A stretch of 64,000 nt of DNA from an uncultured Eubacteriales bacterium (GCA_900545865.1 URAN01000007.1:11353-75352); one strand, 5' to 3'; positions 18,730 through 28,695 are shown, counted from the first letter of the stretch. Notes: a model not told the origin generated them from the sequence alone. Translations and numbers: made by a program.

Positions 18730-21096
18730 TTATTCGCTCAAAGACGGTGCGCGCGTTGAAGCCGCGCCGCCCGATGTTCCGCCGCCGGACGAGGTTCCCG
18801 ATGAAGAACCTCCCGATGTTCCGTTTGCACCGTCCGAGCCTGATGTTCCGCCGCCCTGGGTCCTGCTTCCCGACAGCGTGCCGCCGTTCGATCGGCCGGT
18901 TGACGCTCCCGAATCTTCATCGGAATCATCGGCCGATGACTGTGACCTCGATGAATTTGATGACGTACCCGATGAGCTTCTCTCCGAGGATGAACCGCTG
19001 TCTGACGAATCTCTCTTTTTGTCCGATTCGCCGCTCACCGCCGAACCTGTATGCTTTCCGCTGCAATACCCCGGCAGGTTATCTTTATCACAATAATATG
19101 TCAATGACGGACAGCTTGACGTTGCCCTCATACCCGTATACGCACAATATCCTATTCTTGTAACGCTTGACGGCTGTTGCAGATCCTTTGAGCTGCTTAC
19201 CGTTCTCTGAACCTTATTCATTATACTTGTGAACACGGGTATACACGGATTTGACGAAATATTAATCTCTTTCGGTATATCATATCCGTACCATATCGCC
19301 GCAACGTATTCGGGCGTATAGCCTATGAACCATCTGTCCTTATTATCGGATGTTGTACCCGTTTTGCCCGCCGTATACGCCGCGCCCGATATTGACGCTC
19401 CGCGTCCCGTGCCGCTTTCGACAACCTCTTTTAACATCTGTGTCATAATGTATGCGGTAGATTCTTTAAGAATCGGATTGCCCGAACGCTCTGATGTCAA
19501 AATCACATTTCCGTCCTTGTCCGTTACCTGTGTATAGGTATAGGGTTTATAATAAAAACCTCCGTTGGCAAAAGCCGCATAAGCCGCCGCCATATCGACC
19601 GTTGTTGCACCATCGGTCAAACCGCCGAGGGCGAGCTGTGACAGACCGACATCGGTATAAATCTTGCCGTCAACATCACGGCTTTTAACCAAAGTTGTCA
19701 GTCCGAATTTTTCGCTCAAAAACTCAAAGCTCTTTTCGGGACCCATCTTATTTATAATCTCGACCGGGGTCGTGTTAAGCGACTTTCTGAGCGCGGTTCG
19801 CGCATCGACCATTCCGCGATAGCTGTAATCATAGTTTCTCGGAACCCAGCCGTTATACGAGGTCGCCTTATCGTTAAACACCGACCCCGGGTATATTGTC
19901 TTTGTTTCTATTCCGGGGGCATACGCCGCAATAGGCTTTATTGTCGAGCCCGGCTGTCTCGGGCTTTGCGAAGCGCGGTTGAGCGTAAGGCTCGCCGTCT
20001 TTTCGCCGATTCCGCCCGCGATACCGACTATCTGACCTGTTTTTACATCAATTACGGTGATTGCCGACTGCATACCCTTACCCGTGAAATTCTTTTCGGA
20101 TTTATAAAAATCCTCTACTATTTTTTGAATCTCGGGATTATACGCCGCCTCGATTTTAACGCCGCCCGAATATACTATTTTATTGGCAAGCGTTTTTGAA
20201 TATCCTGCCGCCTGAAGGTCGCGCGTAACATCACTTATTACCTGGTCAACAAAATACGAATTGGTTTTTGCTGTTTTTTCGTTTTCGGAAGAATGATCCG
20301 AAACAGCAAGCTTTTCAACCGATGCCGTGCTGTATTCCTCCTCACTTATATAGCCGAGTTCAAGCATCTTGCCGAGGACAAGCATCTGTCTTTCTTTGTT
20401 CTTTTCGGGGTTCTCTATCGGGTCAAAAGCCGCAGGGTTTTGTGTAATCCCGGCAATAGACGCACATTCCGCAAGGTCGAGTTGCGACACGTCCTTTCCG
20501 AAATAAGTCTTTGCGGCGGTACTTACGCCGTTACAGCCGTGCGACAGATATATACAATTTAAGTACAACTCTAAAATCTGTGTTTTGTCAAGCTTTTTTT
20601 CAAGGGCGACCGCTCTTGAAATTTCGCGCACCTTTCTTGTCGGGGTCTGGTCATCCTCACCCGTCACGTTTTTGATGAGCTGTTGAGTTATGGTACTTCC
20701 GCCCAGAGATATGCCGCTCTTGCCCGTAATCTTATTCTTTATCCAGGTAAGAGTTGCCTTTGCCGTTCTCGGAAGGTCATAACCCTTGTGTTCCATAAAC
20801 CTCTCGTCCTCGATTGAAATAACCGCTTTTTGAAGGTTCTCGGGAATATTTTGTATACTCACCCACTCGCGGTTTTCCGCCGAATTTATTTTCTGAAGCT
20901 CAACCTCTTGGTTGGTTTTCGAATCCTTATATACGATTGTTGAGTTTTGATTAAGCGTAAGGCTGTCAACATCGATTTCATCGACATTGCCCCAATAGCC
21001 GAAAATTGCTCCGCCAACCGCAACCCCAACCGCAATCGCAAACAAGCATAATGTAATCAAAAAAATTTTAATAAACTTTCCTATATAATGTTTCAT
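18730..21096 (-). CDS. Class A penicillin-binding protein (PBP1A family)
   Basis: Bifunctional peptidoglycan polymerase of about 788 residues. A membrane anchor lies at residues 8-32. The GT51 glycosyltransferase domain follows, with SIEDERFMEHKGYD and GGSTITQQLIKN. The transpeptidase domain has the SxxK motif in QPGSTIKPIAAY, the SxN motif in KSLNTTP and KTGTTSDNKDRWF. The last 120 residues are a low-complexity Ser/Gly/Thr/Asp tail that probably spans or binds the wall. The start at 21096 follows GAGGTGTATCT. The tail is encoded by GC-rich repetitive DNA that opens a long false frame on the other strand. Confidence 0.95.
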   Translation of the reverse strand: MKHYIGKFIKIFLITLCLFAIAVGVAVGGAIFGYWGNVDEIDVDSLTLNQNSTIVYKDSKTNQEVELQKINSAENREWVSIQNIPENLQKAVISIEDERFMEHKGYDLPRTAKATLTWIKNKITGKSGISLGGSTITQQLIKNVTGEDDQTPTRKVREISRAVALEKKLDKTQILELYLNCIYLSHGCNGVSTAAKTYFGKDVSQLDLAECASIAGITQNPAAFDPIENPEKNKERQMLVLGKMLELGYISEEEYSTASVEKLAVSDHSSENEKTAKTNSYFVDQVISDVTRDLQAAGYSKTLANKIVYSGGVKIEAAYNPEIQKIVEDFYKSEKNFTGKGMQSAITVIDVKTGQIVGIAGGIGEKTASLTLNRASQSPRQPGSTIKPIAAYAPGIETKTIYPGSVFNDKATSYNGWVPRNYDYSYRGMVDARTALRKSLNTTPVEIINKMGPEKSFEFLSEKFGLTTLVKSRDVDGKIYTDVGLSQLALGGLTDGATTVDMAAAYAAFANGGFYYKPYTYTQVTDKDGNVILTSERSGNPILKESTAYIMTQMLKEVVESGTGRGASISGAAYTAGKTGTTSDNKDRWFIGYTPEYVAAIWYGYDIPKEINISSNPCIPVFTSIMNKVQRTVSSSKDLQQPSSVTRIGYCAYTGMRATSSCPSLTYYCDKDNLPGYCSGKHTGSAVSGESDKKRDSSDSGSSSERSSSGTSSNSSRSQSSADDSDEDSGASTGRSNGGTLSGSRTQGGGTSGSDGANGTSGGSSSGTSSGGGTSGGAASTRAPSLSE

Positions 21097-21318
21097 AGAT
21101 ACACCTCTTCGGTAATTTATTACGGATACATAACCGCCTTTTATATGCATTTATACTCTATTATATTATAGACTAAAAATGCGTGTATGAAAAGACCAAT
21201 ATATGTTAATAATACATTAAATTAGTGTTACAACGAAAGCATCAACACAATATATTGAGTAAAAATTGGTTAAAAAGCACAAAATATATTAAAAATATAA
21301 ATGAGAGGGCGAAAATTT

Positions 21319-21711
21319 ATGACAGAAAGAGTTTTAAAGAACATAATGGCGGGCGTATGCGTATTTTTGACGGTTGTTATCGCGGCATATGTTTTATACG
21401 GCTATATACGCCAAGGCGGCGAACACGGCACCGCCGAACCGACCGCAGAGACCGCCGCCGATGTCAGAGCCGCAAGCGACTCAAAATCCGATGACAACGC
21501 CGCCGTCTCCGACAGCGGCGGATACATCGCGCGGATAAATGACAACGCACTTGCCATTTACGCCGTCAAAGACGGCAGAGAAGAGTTTTTGTACAACCTC
21601 AAGGTCAGACTTGAGGATATATCCGATGCCGAAAAGCAAAATCTTACCGCCGGTATACGTCTTTCGAACAAAAAGGCTCTTGCCTCGTTCGAGGAGGATT
21701 TTACAAGCTGA
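21319..21711 (+). CDS. Membrane-anchored protein with BofC C-terminal-like domain
   Basis: About 130 residues. One membrane helix lies near residues 7-28 (IMAGVCVFLTVVIAAYVLYGYI), followed by an Ala/Asp/Ser linker. The C-terminal 60 residues (GYIARINDNALAIYAVKDG, then DISDAEKQNLTAGIRLSNKKAL) resemble the BofC C-terminal fold, where the same EEDR-LLxxGI pattern is found. BofC in Bacillus restrains SpoIVB signalling in the spore mother cell; the role here is inferred only. The start at 21319 has GAGGGCG in front. It is divergent from the PBP gene and convergent with the SLH glycosidase. Confidence 0.6.
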   Translation: MTERVLKNIMAGVCVFLTVVIAAYVLYGYIRQGGEHGTAEPTAETAADVRAASDSKSDDNAAVSDSGGYIARINDNALAIYAVKDGREEFLYNLKVRLEDISDAEKQNLTAGIRLSNKKALASFEEDFTS

Positions 21712-21722
21712 GCATATATTCA

Positions 21723-21756
21723 AAATGAGCATTGCAACGCTGTGCAATGCTCATTT
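21723..21756. terminator. Bidirectional terminator between the BofC-like gene and the SLH glycosidase gene
   Basis: A perfect 13-bp stem (21723-21735 with 21744-21756) encloses an 8-base loop. It is followed by GGGTTTTT on the plus strand and by A/T-rich sequence on the minus strand. Confidence 0.85.
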
Positions 21757-21762
21757 GGGTTT

Positions 21763-24348
21763 TTACATACCGAATATGTTATAGACCATTTTTACCGCCT
21801 CGGCACGAGATACACTTTTGAACGGTTTCAGCGTTCCGTCGGGATAACCGCTCATTATTCCCTGTGCAACGGCTGTTTTCATACTCTCCTCTGCCCAAAA
21901 CGGAATCTCATCGGCATCAGCCGCCGTAATCGGCTCGGAATACAGTCCCGCCGGCAAAAGTCTGTTGAGCGAAATCGCAAATTCCATTCTGTTTATGTCG
22001 GCATTGGGATTGAACGCCGTTCCGAACTGACCGAGCTGCCCTTTCATAAGACCGAGCGAATATACCGCCTTTACGTTATTTTCCGCCCACCACGGAATAT
22101 CCGCGTTATCCGTAAACGGCAGGTTCACGTCCGCATACTCATCGGCATTGATTCCGAGATAGTTTGTCATCATTATTGCAAATTCAACCCTTTTCATACT
22201 TCTGTCGGGGTTAAAAAGAATTACATTATCATCTTCAAGACTGCCTTTGACAACTCCGCACTTTGTCAGATAAGATATATAATCACGTGCCCAATGTGTG
22301 ATTGTGTCCTCAAACGTGTTTCTGACAGACGAAAGCCTTCCGCTGTCGAATATCCTAAACGCGCTGCGCCCGTCCTTTTCAACAGCAACGCATATCCGAT
22401 GATAGCTTTCATCGGCAGGATTATATGTTACCGTTCCGTCTTTGAATTCAAAATCAACCGCTTTTGCGTCAACGCTGACCTTTACATCATCCTTTTGAAC
22501 GCCTTCAAACTCAATCCTTGCATTGAGGCTGTTTGAATTTATACCGCCGCTGATTTTGGGATATGTATCGTGTGAACCCGAATTGCTGCCGCTGAGGACA
22601 ACGGGTATTTCAACCGAACATATACCGGCATTAACCGCAAGAGTACCCTTTGCGCCTTCATTGTCCGCCGCGACAAATGTTCCGTTTTGGTCAAGTGTGC
22701 CGATTGATGCGCCGTCACTTACCAACGTCCACTTATAACACGAGTTATCCGAAATCAATTCGTGTCCGTCCCACGAACTTTTCGCTGTAAGATTCACTTT
22801 TGTTCCCGGCTCAATCGCCAGCTCTTTTATCTCATAGCCATAGTCCGCATCATAAAGCTTTATATAATCGGGTGTGGTAACAGATGTCACCGCCGCTTCG
22901 CCGACCGCTTCACCGCTCTTTGCCGACACATACACATCGCCGTTGCCGTGAACGGTCAAATATCCGTTTTCGTCAACATAGGACGATTTTCCGCTGCCGT
23001 CCGGGGTTTGAGCGTCATATTCTATGCTGTATTCAATGTCGCTCGGCACTGCCGTTTGTGCATATGAGCTGTCACGTGCGCCGCTGACCGCAACCGTCAC
23101 CGAACCTCCCGACAGCATATAACTTCCGCCGTTTAACATTGTCAGCTCAAACGGTATTCCGTTCGGGTACGGCTTGGTTAAAAACAAAAAGTTTGCACAG
23201 GCACGCAAAGCGCCGTCAGACGGTGAGTTTACCGTCTTAAAACCGTCACTGTCGGGTTCGGATATTGCAAAAGACGTTGAACCGCCGCCATCAAGGCTTA
23301 TCGCCTCGACACAGCCGAGTTCCAAAAGCCGCCGCGCAACCGTTGACTTTCTTGCGCCATAGCTATACCCTCTTTGACGGCCGTCAAGAGTATAATATAT
23401 TATACTTCCGTCAGCCTTGATTCCCACCGCCGAACGCGGCGCGGCGCTCTCGTCCTCATAGTCGAGCTGTCCGTTCGTAATCAGCTTGCCGCCGAGCGCG
23501 CCTATTGCATTTGCCGCGCTCTCCCACAGTTCTTCATTCTCTGATGCCACTGTTGATATGGTGATTGTCTGACCTGTTTCAAGCCCCGAAAGCCTGCCTT
23601 TGAGTTCATCGGACGCATCCGCCGATACGCTCAATATCATCTTGCCCTCGGGGATTCCGTATGAACCGTCTGTAGCGTCTATACTCTCAACGGTTGCGGT
23701 AATTTCGCCGCCAATCTTTAAATCACCCGAAACATTCGCCAAGACAACGTCCGTTCCCTTGCCGGGTGAATGTGTTTCCGAACCGAAATCACGGTTAAAG
23801 AGATAGAGCGCATACGGCTGGCGATATTTGTTTATACACTCAACGTCAAAACCGCTGCCGTTCGGCAGTGTAATTGTCGTGTGTATGGGAAAGGTTGCAC
23901 AAAACGCCGTTCCGTCAGAACGAAATCCTATTCCCGGCATCCATGATGAATCCGCGGTGAAAATCCTGCCGTTTATCACGGTGTTGCTCATCGGGACACC
24001 CGTTTGAAACGAAAAGAAATCCGCATTCATACCGACCGCAGGGTTATAGCCCATATCGCGCAGAACGTCCGCCGCCTGCAAAACGGTGCGCTTTCCGTAA
24101 GCGCTCCAACCGTTCGCAACAATCGGGCGCACCACGCCGTTTGGCTTATACTCTACATAATGCTCGGTCTGATGCCCGACGTCCGAATCGTTAAAAACAT
24201 TCTTATGATAATCGGTATAAGGTGCAATCCTCTCTTGCTCGGCGGATATATGCGTTCCCAAGACATCGGCGTATGCCGCCGATGTCAACACGCCGACAGC
24301 GGCGAATACCGCCGCTGTACGTTTTAATGCAATTTTAAATTCTGTCAT
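21763..24348 (-). CDS. SLH-anchored phosphodiester glycosidase family protein (NAGPA domain)
   Basis: Secreted protein of about 861 residues. A signal peptide covers roughly residues 1-28 (AAVFAAVGVLTSAAYA). The NAGPA (phosphodiester alpha-GlcNAcase) domain spans about residues 60-390 and shows GMNADFFSF, ALGGKLITNG, RSAVGIKADGSIIYYTLDGRQ and EAISLDGGGSTSFA. An Ig-like middle region follows. Three SLH modules occupy the last 170 residues (THWARDYISYLTKCGVVKG, WWAENNVKAVYSLGLMKG, FWAEESMKTAVAQGIMSGYPDG) and should anchor it to wall polymers. The likely role is trimming phosphodiester-linked sugars on surface glycopolymers; the substrate is unknown. Confidence 0.9.
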   Translation of the reverse strand: MTEFKIALKRTAAVFAAVGVLTSAAYADVLGTHISAEQERIAPYTDYHKNVFNDSDVGHQTEHYVEYKPNGVVRPIVANGWSAYGKRTVLQAADVLRDMGYNPAVGMNADFFSFQTGVPMSNTVINGRIFTADSSWMPGIGFRSDGTAFCATFPIHTTITLPNGSGFDVECINKYRQPYALYLFNRDFGSETHSPGKGTDVVLANVSGDLKIGGEITATVESIDATDGSYGIPEGKMILSVSADASDELKGRLSGLETGQTITISTVASENEELWESAANAIGALGGKLITNGQLDYEDESAAPRSAVGIKADGSIIYYTLDGRQRGYSYGARKSTVARRLLELGCVEAISLDGGGSTSFAISEPDSDGFKTVNSPSDGALRACANFLFLTKPYPNGIPFELTMLNGGSYMLSGGSVTVAVSGARDSSYAQTAVPSDIEYSIEYDAQTPDGSGKSSYVDENGYLTVHGNGDVYVSAKSGEAVGEAAVTSVTTPDYIKLYDADYGYEIKELAIEPGTKVNLTAKSSWDGHELISDNSCYKWTLVSDGASIGTLDQNGTFVAADNEGAKGTLAVNAGICSVEIPVVLSGSNSGSHDTYPKISGGINSNSLNARIEFEGVQKDDVKVSVDAKAVDFEFKDGTVTYNPADESYHRICVAVEKDGRSAFRIFDSGRLSSVRNTFEDTITHWARDYISYLTKCGVVKGSLEDDNVILFNPDRSMKRVEFAIMMTNYLGINADEYADVNLPFTDNADIPWWAENNVKAVYSLGLMKGQLGQFGTAFNPNADINRMEFAISLNRLLPAGLYSEPITAADADEIPFWAEESMKTAVAQGIMSGYPDGTLKPFKSVSRAEAVKMVYNIFGM

Positions 24349-24398
24349 AATATACAATCGTTCCTTTCATTGCGTTTGCAAAATACATAAACGCCGTC

Positions 24399-26342
24399 TT
24401 ATTCAAGTTCGAACGCACCTGTGTAAAGGCGATAATATGTGCCTTTTTTGGCTATAAGCTCATCGTGGCTGCCCTTTTCGATAATCCGTCCGTGGTCTAA
24501 GACCATAATAACGTCCGAGTTCATAACGGTCGAAAGCCTGTGCGCTATTACAAATACCGTTCTGCCCTCCATAAGCTTATCCATACCGCGCTGTACAATT
24601 GCCTCGGTTCTGGTATCGATAGACGATGTCGCCTCATCGAGAATCATAACCGGCGGGTCGGCAACGGCGGCTCTTGCTATTGCAATAAGCTGTCTTTGAC
24701 CCTGTGAAAGGTTAGAACCGTTATTGTTAAGCTCGGTGTCATATCCTTTGGGAAGTCTTGTTATAAAATCATCCGCTCCGGCAAGGATTGCCGCTTGTTT
24801 ACATTCCTCATCCGTTGCGTCAAGACGCCCATATCTGATATTGTCCATAACCGTTCCCGTGAACAGGTTTGTTTCCTGAAGGACGATTCCGAGAGATTGT
24901 CTCAAATCCGATTTCTTTATCTTGTTTATGTTAATATTGTCATAACGAATCTTTCCGTCCGCAATATCATAAAATCTGTTGATAAGATTGGTTATGGTCG
25001 TCTTGCCTGCGCCCGTTGCGCCGACAAATGCAACCTTTTGACCCGGCTTTGCATAAACGCTTACGTTATGCAAAACTTCTTTTCCTTCTTCATATCCGAA
25101 CGTTACATCTGACATCATAACATCGCCATTGAGCTCGGTATAAGTCAGAGTTCCGTCGCCGTGGGGGTGCTTCCACGCCCATTTACCCGTATGCTTTGAC
25201 GATTCGGTGATGTTTCCGTTCTTATCCGTTTCAACATTAACAAGGGTAACATATCCGTTATCCGCCTCGGGTTCTTCGTCCACAAGCTCAAATATTCTCT
25301 CCGCTCCGGCAAGACCCATAACTATCGCGTTAATCTGCTGTGAAAGCTGGTTCACGTTACCCGTGAACTGTTTTGTCATATTGAGAAACGGTACAACGAT
25401 ACTTATATCAAGCGCGGCACGCGAAATGCTTACGTTTGGAATCTTTGTCAAAAGGAATATTCCGCCGGCAACCGCAACGACGACATACAAAACATTTCCT
25501 ATGTTTCCGATAATCGGACCGAGAATGTTTGCGTATGCGTTCGCGCGACAACTGTCATCACAAAGCGCATTGTTTATCTCATCAAATTCATCCTCGCACT
25601 CACTCTCGTGAGAAAACACTTTTATAACTTTTTGTCCGTTCATCATCTCTTGCGCAAAGCCCTCAGCACGCCCGAGCGACTGTTGCTGGCGCAAAAAGTA
25701 TTTCGCCGAACCGCCGCCGACCTTTTTGGTCACGAACATCATCGCGGCAACGCCCAAAAGCAAAACCAATGTCATCCAAAGGCTGTAATATATCATTACA
25801 AAAAATACGCATATTACCACCGACCCTGCACGCAGCAGTGACGGCAAAGCCTGTGATATGAGCTGGCGCAAGGTATCAATATCGTTTGTATAATGGCTCA
25901 TTATATCGCCGTGCTTATTCGTATCAAAATATTTAATCGGAAGGTTTTGCATTCCGTTAAACATAGATTTGCGCATTTTATTGAGCGACCCCTGTGTTAT
26001 AAACGCCATAAACTGAGTATAAATCGTTGTTGCCGCAAGCGACAATATATATAACACTATCAGAATAATCATTTTCGGCATAAGCTCTGCGCCTGCCGCC
26101 GACCAGTCGCCCGTTGGGCTGTACTTATCGATAACGGCTATTACGTTCTGAATAAACACATCCGGCACCGCCGCCGCAGCAGCCGAAAACAGTATACAAA
26201 AAATAGTTACCGGCACAAGCACGGGATAGAATTTGAACAAAAGTTTTAAGACGCGGCCGAATACGCCCTTTGACGCTTTCGGTCTGCCGCCCTTTTTCAT
26301 CTCTGCGGCGGGTTTTGCCGCTGTTGCTGTTTTACCGCTCAT
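24399..26342 (-). CDS. ABC exporter, ATP-binding/permease half with consensus Walker B
   Basis: Half-transporter of about 647 residues: a six-helix membrane domain near residues 30-340 and a C-terminal ATPase. The ATPase has Walker A GATGAGKT, signature LSQGQRQLIAIARA and Walker B VMILDEATSSID with the catalytic Glu. About 45 extra residues lie before the first ATPase strand (a Trp/His-rich stretch near WAWKHPHGDG). The start at ATG 26342 overlaps the end of the partner gene by 11 bases, which indicates coupled synthesis. It forms the second half of a heterodimeric exporter of the BmrCD/TM287-288 type. Confidence 0.92.
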   Translation of the reverse strand: MSGKTATAAKPAAEMKKGGRPKASKGVFGRVLKLLFKFYPVLVPVTIFCILFSAAAAAVPDVFIQNVIAVIDKYSPTGDWSAAGAELMPKMIILIVLYILSLAATTIYTQFMAFITQGSLNKMRKSMFNGMQNLPIKYFDTNKHGDIMSHYTNDIDTLRQLISQALPSLLRAGSVVICVFFVMIYYSLWMTLVLLLGVAAMMFVTKKVGGGSAKYFLRQQQSLGRAEGFAQEMMNGQKVIKVFSHESECEDEFDEINNALCDDSCRANAYANILGPIIGNIGNVLYVVVAVAGGIFLLTKIPNVSISRAALDISIVVPFLNMTKQFTGNVNQLSQQINAIVMGLAGAERIFELVDEEPEADNGYVTLVNVETDKNGNITESSKHTGKWAWKHPHGDGTLTYTELNGDVMMSDVTFGYEEGKEVLHNVSVYAKPGQKVAFVGATGAGKTTITNLINRFYDIADGKIRYDNININKIKKSDLRQSLGIVLQETNLFTGTVMDNIRYGRLDATDEECKQAAILAGADDFITRLPKGYDTELNNNGSNLSQGQRQLIAIARAAVADPPVMILDEATSSIDTRTEAIVQRGMDKLMEGRTVFVIAHRLSTVMNSDVIMVLDHGRIIEKGSHDELIAKKGTYYRLYTGAFELE

Positions 26343-28077
26343 CCGATTCGCCCCCTCTCGTCTGCTGTTCATATACTTCTCTGTAAATCTCGCTGCGCTG
26401 CATAAGCTCATCGTTTGTTCCGACATCGGCTATCATACCGTTGTTCATAACGATAATCATATCTGCGTTTTCCACCGAGGCTATTCTCTGCGCAATAATA
26501 ATCTTTGTCGTTTCGGGTATATACTGTTTGAACGCCGCTCTGATTTTTGCATCGGTTTTTGTATCAACCGCACTCGTCGAATCATCCAAAATCAATATCT
26601 TAGGCTTTTTAAGCAATGCACGTGCAATACAAAGCCTTTGTTTCTGACCGCCCGAAACATTTGTTCCGCCCTGTTCTATCTTTGTCCGATAGCCGTCGGG
26701 GAAGGTGTCTATAAACTCATCGGCGCACGCAAGGCGGCACGCCTCTTTGAGTTCATCATCGGTTGCATTCTCATTGCCCCAGCGAAGGTTTTCGGCAATC
26801 GTACCCGAGAACAAAAGGTTCTTTTGAAGAACCATCGCAACCTCATGTCTGAGCGAATCCATATGATAGCTCCGCACGTCAACACCGCCGACTTTTATAC
26901 AGCCGTCCGTTACGTCATACAATCTCGGAATGAGCTGAACCAGTGATGACTTGCCCGAACCCGTTCCGCCGATGATTCCGACCGTCATTCCCGATTTTAT
27001 ATGCAGGTTAATATCCGACAGAGCATACCGTTTTGCATTGACGTTGTATTTAAAACTAACGTTTTCAAAATCAATCGAGCCGTCCGCAACCGTTGTTATC
27101 GGGTCTTTGGGGTCGTCGAGTGCCGGGGTTTCGTCAAGAACCTCGACTATACGCTTTGCCGACTCTGCCGACATGGTAATCATAACATATATCATCGACA
27201 ACATCATAAGCGACATAAGAATTTGAACGCCATAGGTGAGCATTGCCGAAATCTGCCCTACATCTATGCTTGAACCGCCGCTTTTTATCGCAAGCCACGA
27301 ACCGAACCAAAGGATAACGACTGTATTAAAATACATACAAAGGTTCATAAGCGGCATATTAAACGCCACTATGCGCTCGGCGCGCGTGAAATCATTACAG
27401 ACATCATCCGCCGCAGACGCAAACTTTTGTTTTTCATAATCCTCGCGCGAAAAGCCTTTTACAACGCGCATACCGCGAACGTTTTCCTCGACCGATTCGT
27501 TAAGGCGGTCATATTTTTTAAACACGCTGCGGAACGCCGGCATGGCTTTTTTGCCGATTTGCCAAAGTCCTATTCCGAGGACGGGTACAACCACAACGAA
27601 TGCCGACGCGAGCCAGCCGCCCATTATGTACGCCATAACAACCGAGAATATGAGCATAAGCGGACTTCTGACCGCAGTTCTTATAACCATCATAAATGCC
27701 ATCTGCACATTGCTGACATCCGTTGTCAGACGTGTTACAAGAGATGCCGATGAAAATTTATCTATATTCTCAAAGCTATAGCTTTGAATTCGCCGAAACA
27801 TATCCGATCTCAGGTTTTTGGCAAAACCCGTTGATGCCTTTGCACAGGTAAACCCGGCAAGACCTCCGCACGCAAGCGATAGACACGCCATAATAACCAA
27901 GACCAATCCCGTTTTGAGTATAACCGACATATCCGTACCCATTCTGATTTTATTTACCAAATCGGCGGTAATAAACGGAATTATTGTTTCCATTATTGCT
28001 TCGCCCACGATAAGCACAAGCGTGTATATAGTCGGTTTTTTATATTCCCTTATACAATTCATCAAATGCTTTATCAT
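26332..28077 (-). CDS. ABC exporter, ATP-binding/permease half with degenerate Walker B
   Basis: 581-residue half-transporter with six membrane helices in residues 15-310. The ATPase has Walker A GGTGSGKSS, signature VSGGQKQRLCIARAL and Walker B ILILDDSTSAVD. The catalytic Glu after Walker B is replaced by Asp, as in the degenerate site of heterodimeric exporters. The partner encoded next keeps the Glu. The gene overlaps the MarR gene by 4 bases (ATGA). Typical cargoes are drugs or lipids; none can be deduced here. Confidence 0.92.
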   Translation of the reverse strand: MIKHLMNCIREYKKPTIYTLVLIVGEAIMETIIPFITADLVNKIRMGTDMSVILKTGLVLVIMACLSLACGGLAGFTCAKASTGFAKNLRSDMFRRIQSYSFENIDKFSSASLVTRLTTDVSNVQMAFMMVIRTAVRSPLMLIFSVVMAYIMGGWLASAFVVVVPVLGIGLWQIGKKAMPAFRSVFKKYDRLNESVEENVRGMRVVKGFSREDYEKQKFASAADDVCNDFTRAERIVAFNMPLMNLCMYFNTVVILWFGSWLAIKSGGSSIDVGQISAMLTYGVQILMSLMMLSMIYVMITMSAESAKRIVEVLDETPALDDPKDPITTVADGSIDFENVSFKYNVNAKRYALSDINLHIKSGMTVGIIGGTGSGKSSLVQLIPRLYDVTDGCIKVGGVDVRSYHMDSLRHEVAMVLQKNLLFSGTIAENLRWGNENATDDELKEACRLACADEFIDTFPDGYRTKIEQGGTNVSGGQKQRLCIARALLKKPKILILDDSTSAVDTKTDAKIRAAFKQYIPETTKIIIAQRIASVENADMIIVMNNGMIADVGTNDELMQRSEIYREVYEQQTRGGESDER

Positions 28078-28613
28078 ATATCATCTTCCTTTCTCGGTTC
28101 CCCTCCGCCTTTTCTCCGGTGTCCGTGATGACACTTGCCGCATTTTGCTTCGGTAATGCGCCCTTCGATGTCATTGTGCGGAAGACTTTTAAATATCCTC
28201 AGAAATGTCGCAAGAGCCTGTGCAAGCTCGTCCCTGTCACTCGGCGCAAGCTCATCAAAAAATTCTTTGAAATACGCCGCATCTCTGTCGAGAAAACGGT
28301 TGATATAACTCTCCGCTTTATCCTTAATTTTAAGGCGTATTATACGCCTGTCATCAGGGTCCGAGACCCTCTCGACAAAGTTATGTTCTATGAGCCTGTT
28401 GACGATTTTGGTCATCTGTTGTTTCGTCATACCCGTTGTCGCCGCAAGCTCAGACATCGTCATTGTTTCGCCATTCAACCTCAAAAACTGTATGCAATAA
28501 TACATTTCAAGGCTTACGCCGTCATCCAAAAGCCGCTTAAACGGCTTTGCGAACCAATAGTGCCACTGTGGCATAATCGCAAGCAGCATCTCTTGTATCT
28601 GTTCGGTTTTCGT
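28074..28613 (-). CDS. MarR family transcriptional regulator
   Basis: Winged-helix repressor of about 179 residues. The wHTH core contains MTMSELAATTGMTKQQMTKIVNRLIEHNFVERVSDPDDRR. A His/Cys/Gly-rich tail (CGKCHHGHRRKGGGE) could bind metal. The first ATG (28589) has no ribosome site. GGGGGTGG stands correctly spaced before an in-frame ACG at 28613, which adds eight residues (KTEQIQE after the initiator) that match the usual N terminus of this family. This makes ACG, or a sequencing error of ATG, the best start. It heads the ABC exporter operon, and an inverted repeat overlapping the promoter suggests self-repression. Confidence 0.85.
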   Translation of the reverse strand, partial: TKTEQIQEMLLAIMPQWHYWFAKPFKRLLDDGVSLEMYYCIQFLRLNGETMTMSELAATTGMTKQQMTKIVNRLIEHNFVERVSDPDDRRIIRLKIKDKAESYINRFLDRDAAYFKEFFDELAPSDRDELAQALATFLRIFKSLPHNDIEGRITEAKCGKCHHGHRRKGGGEPRKEDDI

Positions 28614-28661
28614 TTAAACCACCCCCAAAAACATATGTATTCGTATTTGTGTTAAATTGTA

Positions 28662-28688
28662 GCATTTTGTTTACTGTACTCAAAATGC
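28662..28688. promoter_or_regulatory. Candidate MarR operator
   Basis: GCATTTTG (28662-28669) and CAAAATGC (28681-28688) form a perfect inverted repeat with an 11-base spacer. It starts exactly at the predicted transcription start of the marR-ABC operon, where a bound dimer would block initiation. Confidence 0.5.
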
Positions 28689-28695
28689 AACTAAT

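Noticed and set aside
18708..19163. 151-codon plus-strand Arg/Pro-rich frame, with an acidic Pro-rich one beside it
   Set aside because: Both are products of the repetitive Ser/Gly tail of the PBP gene on the other strand.
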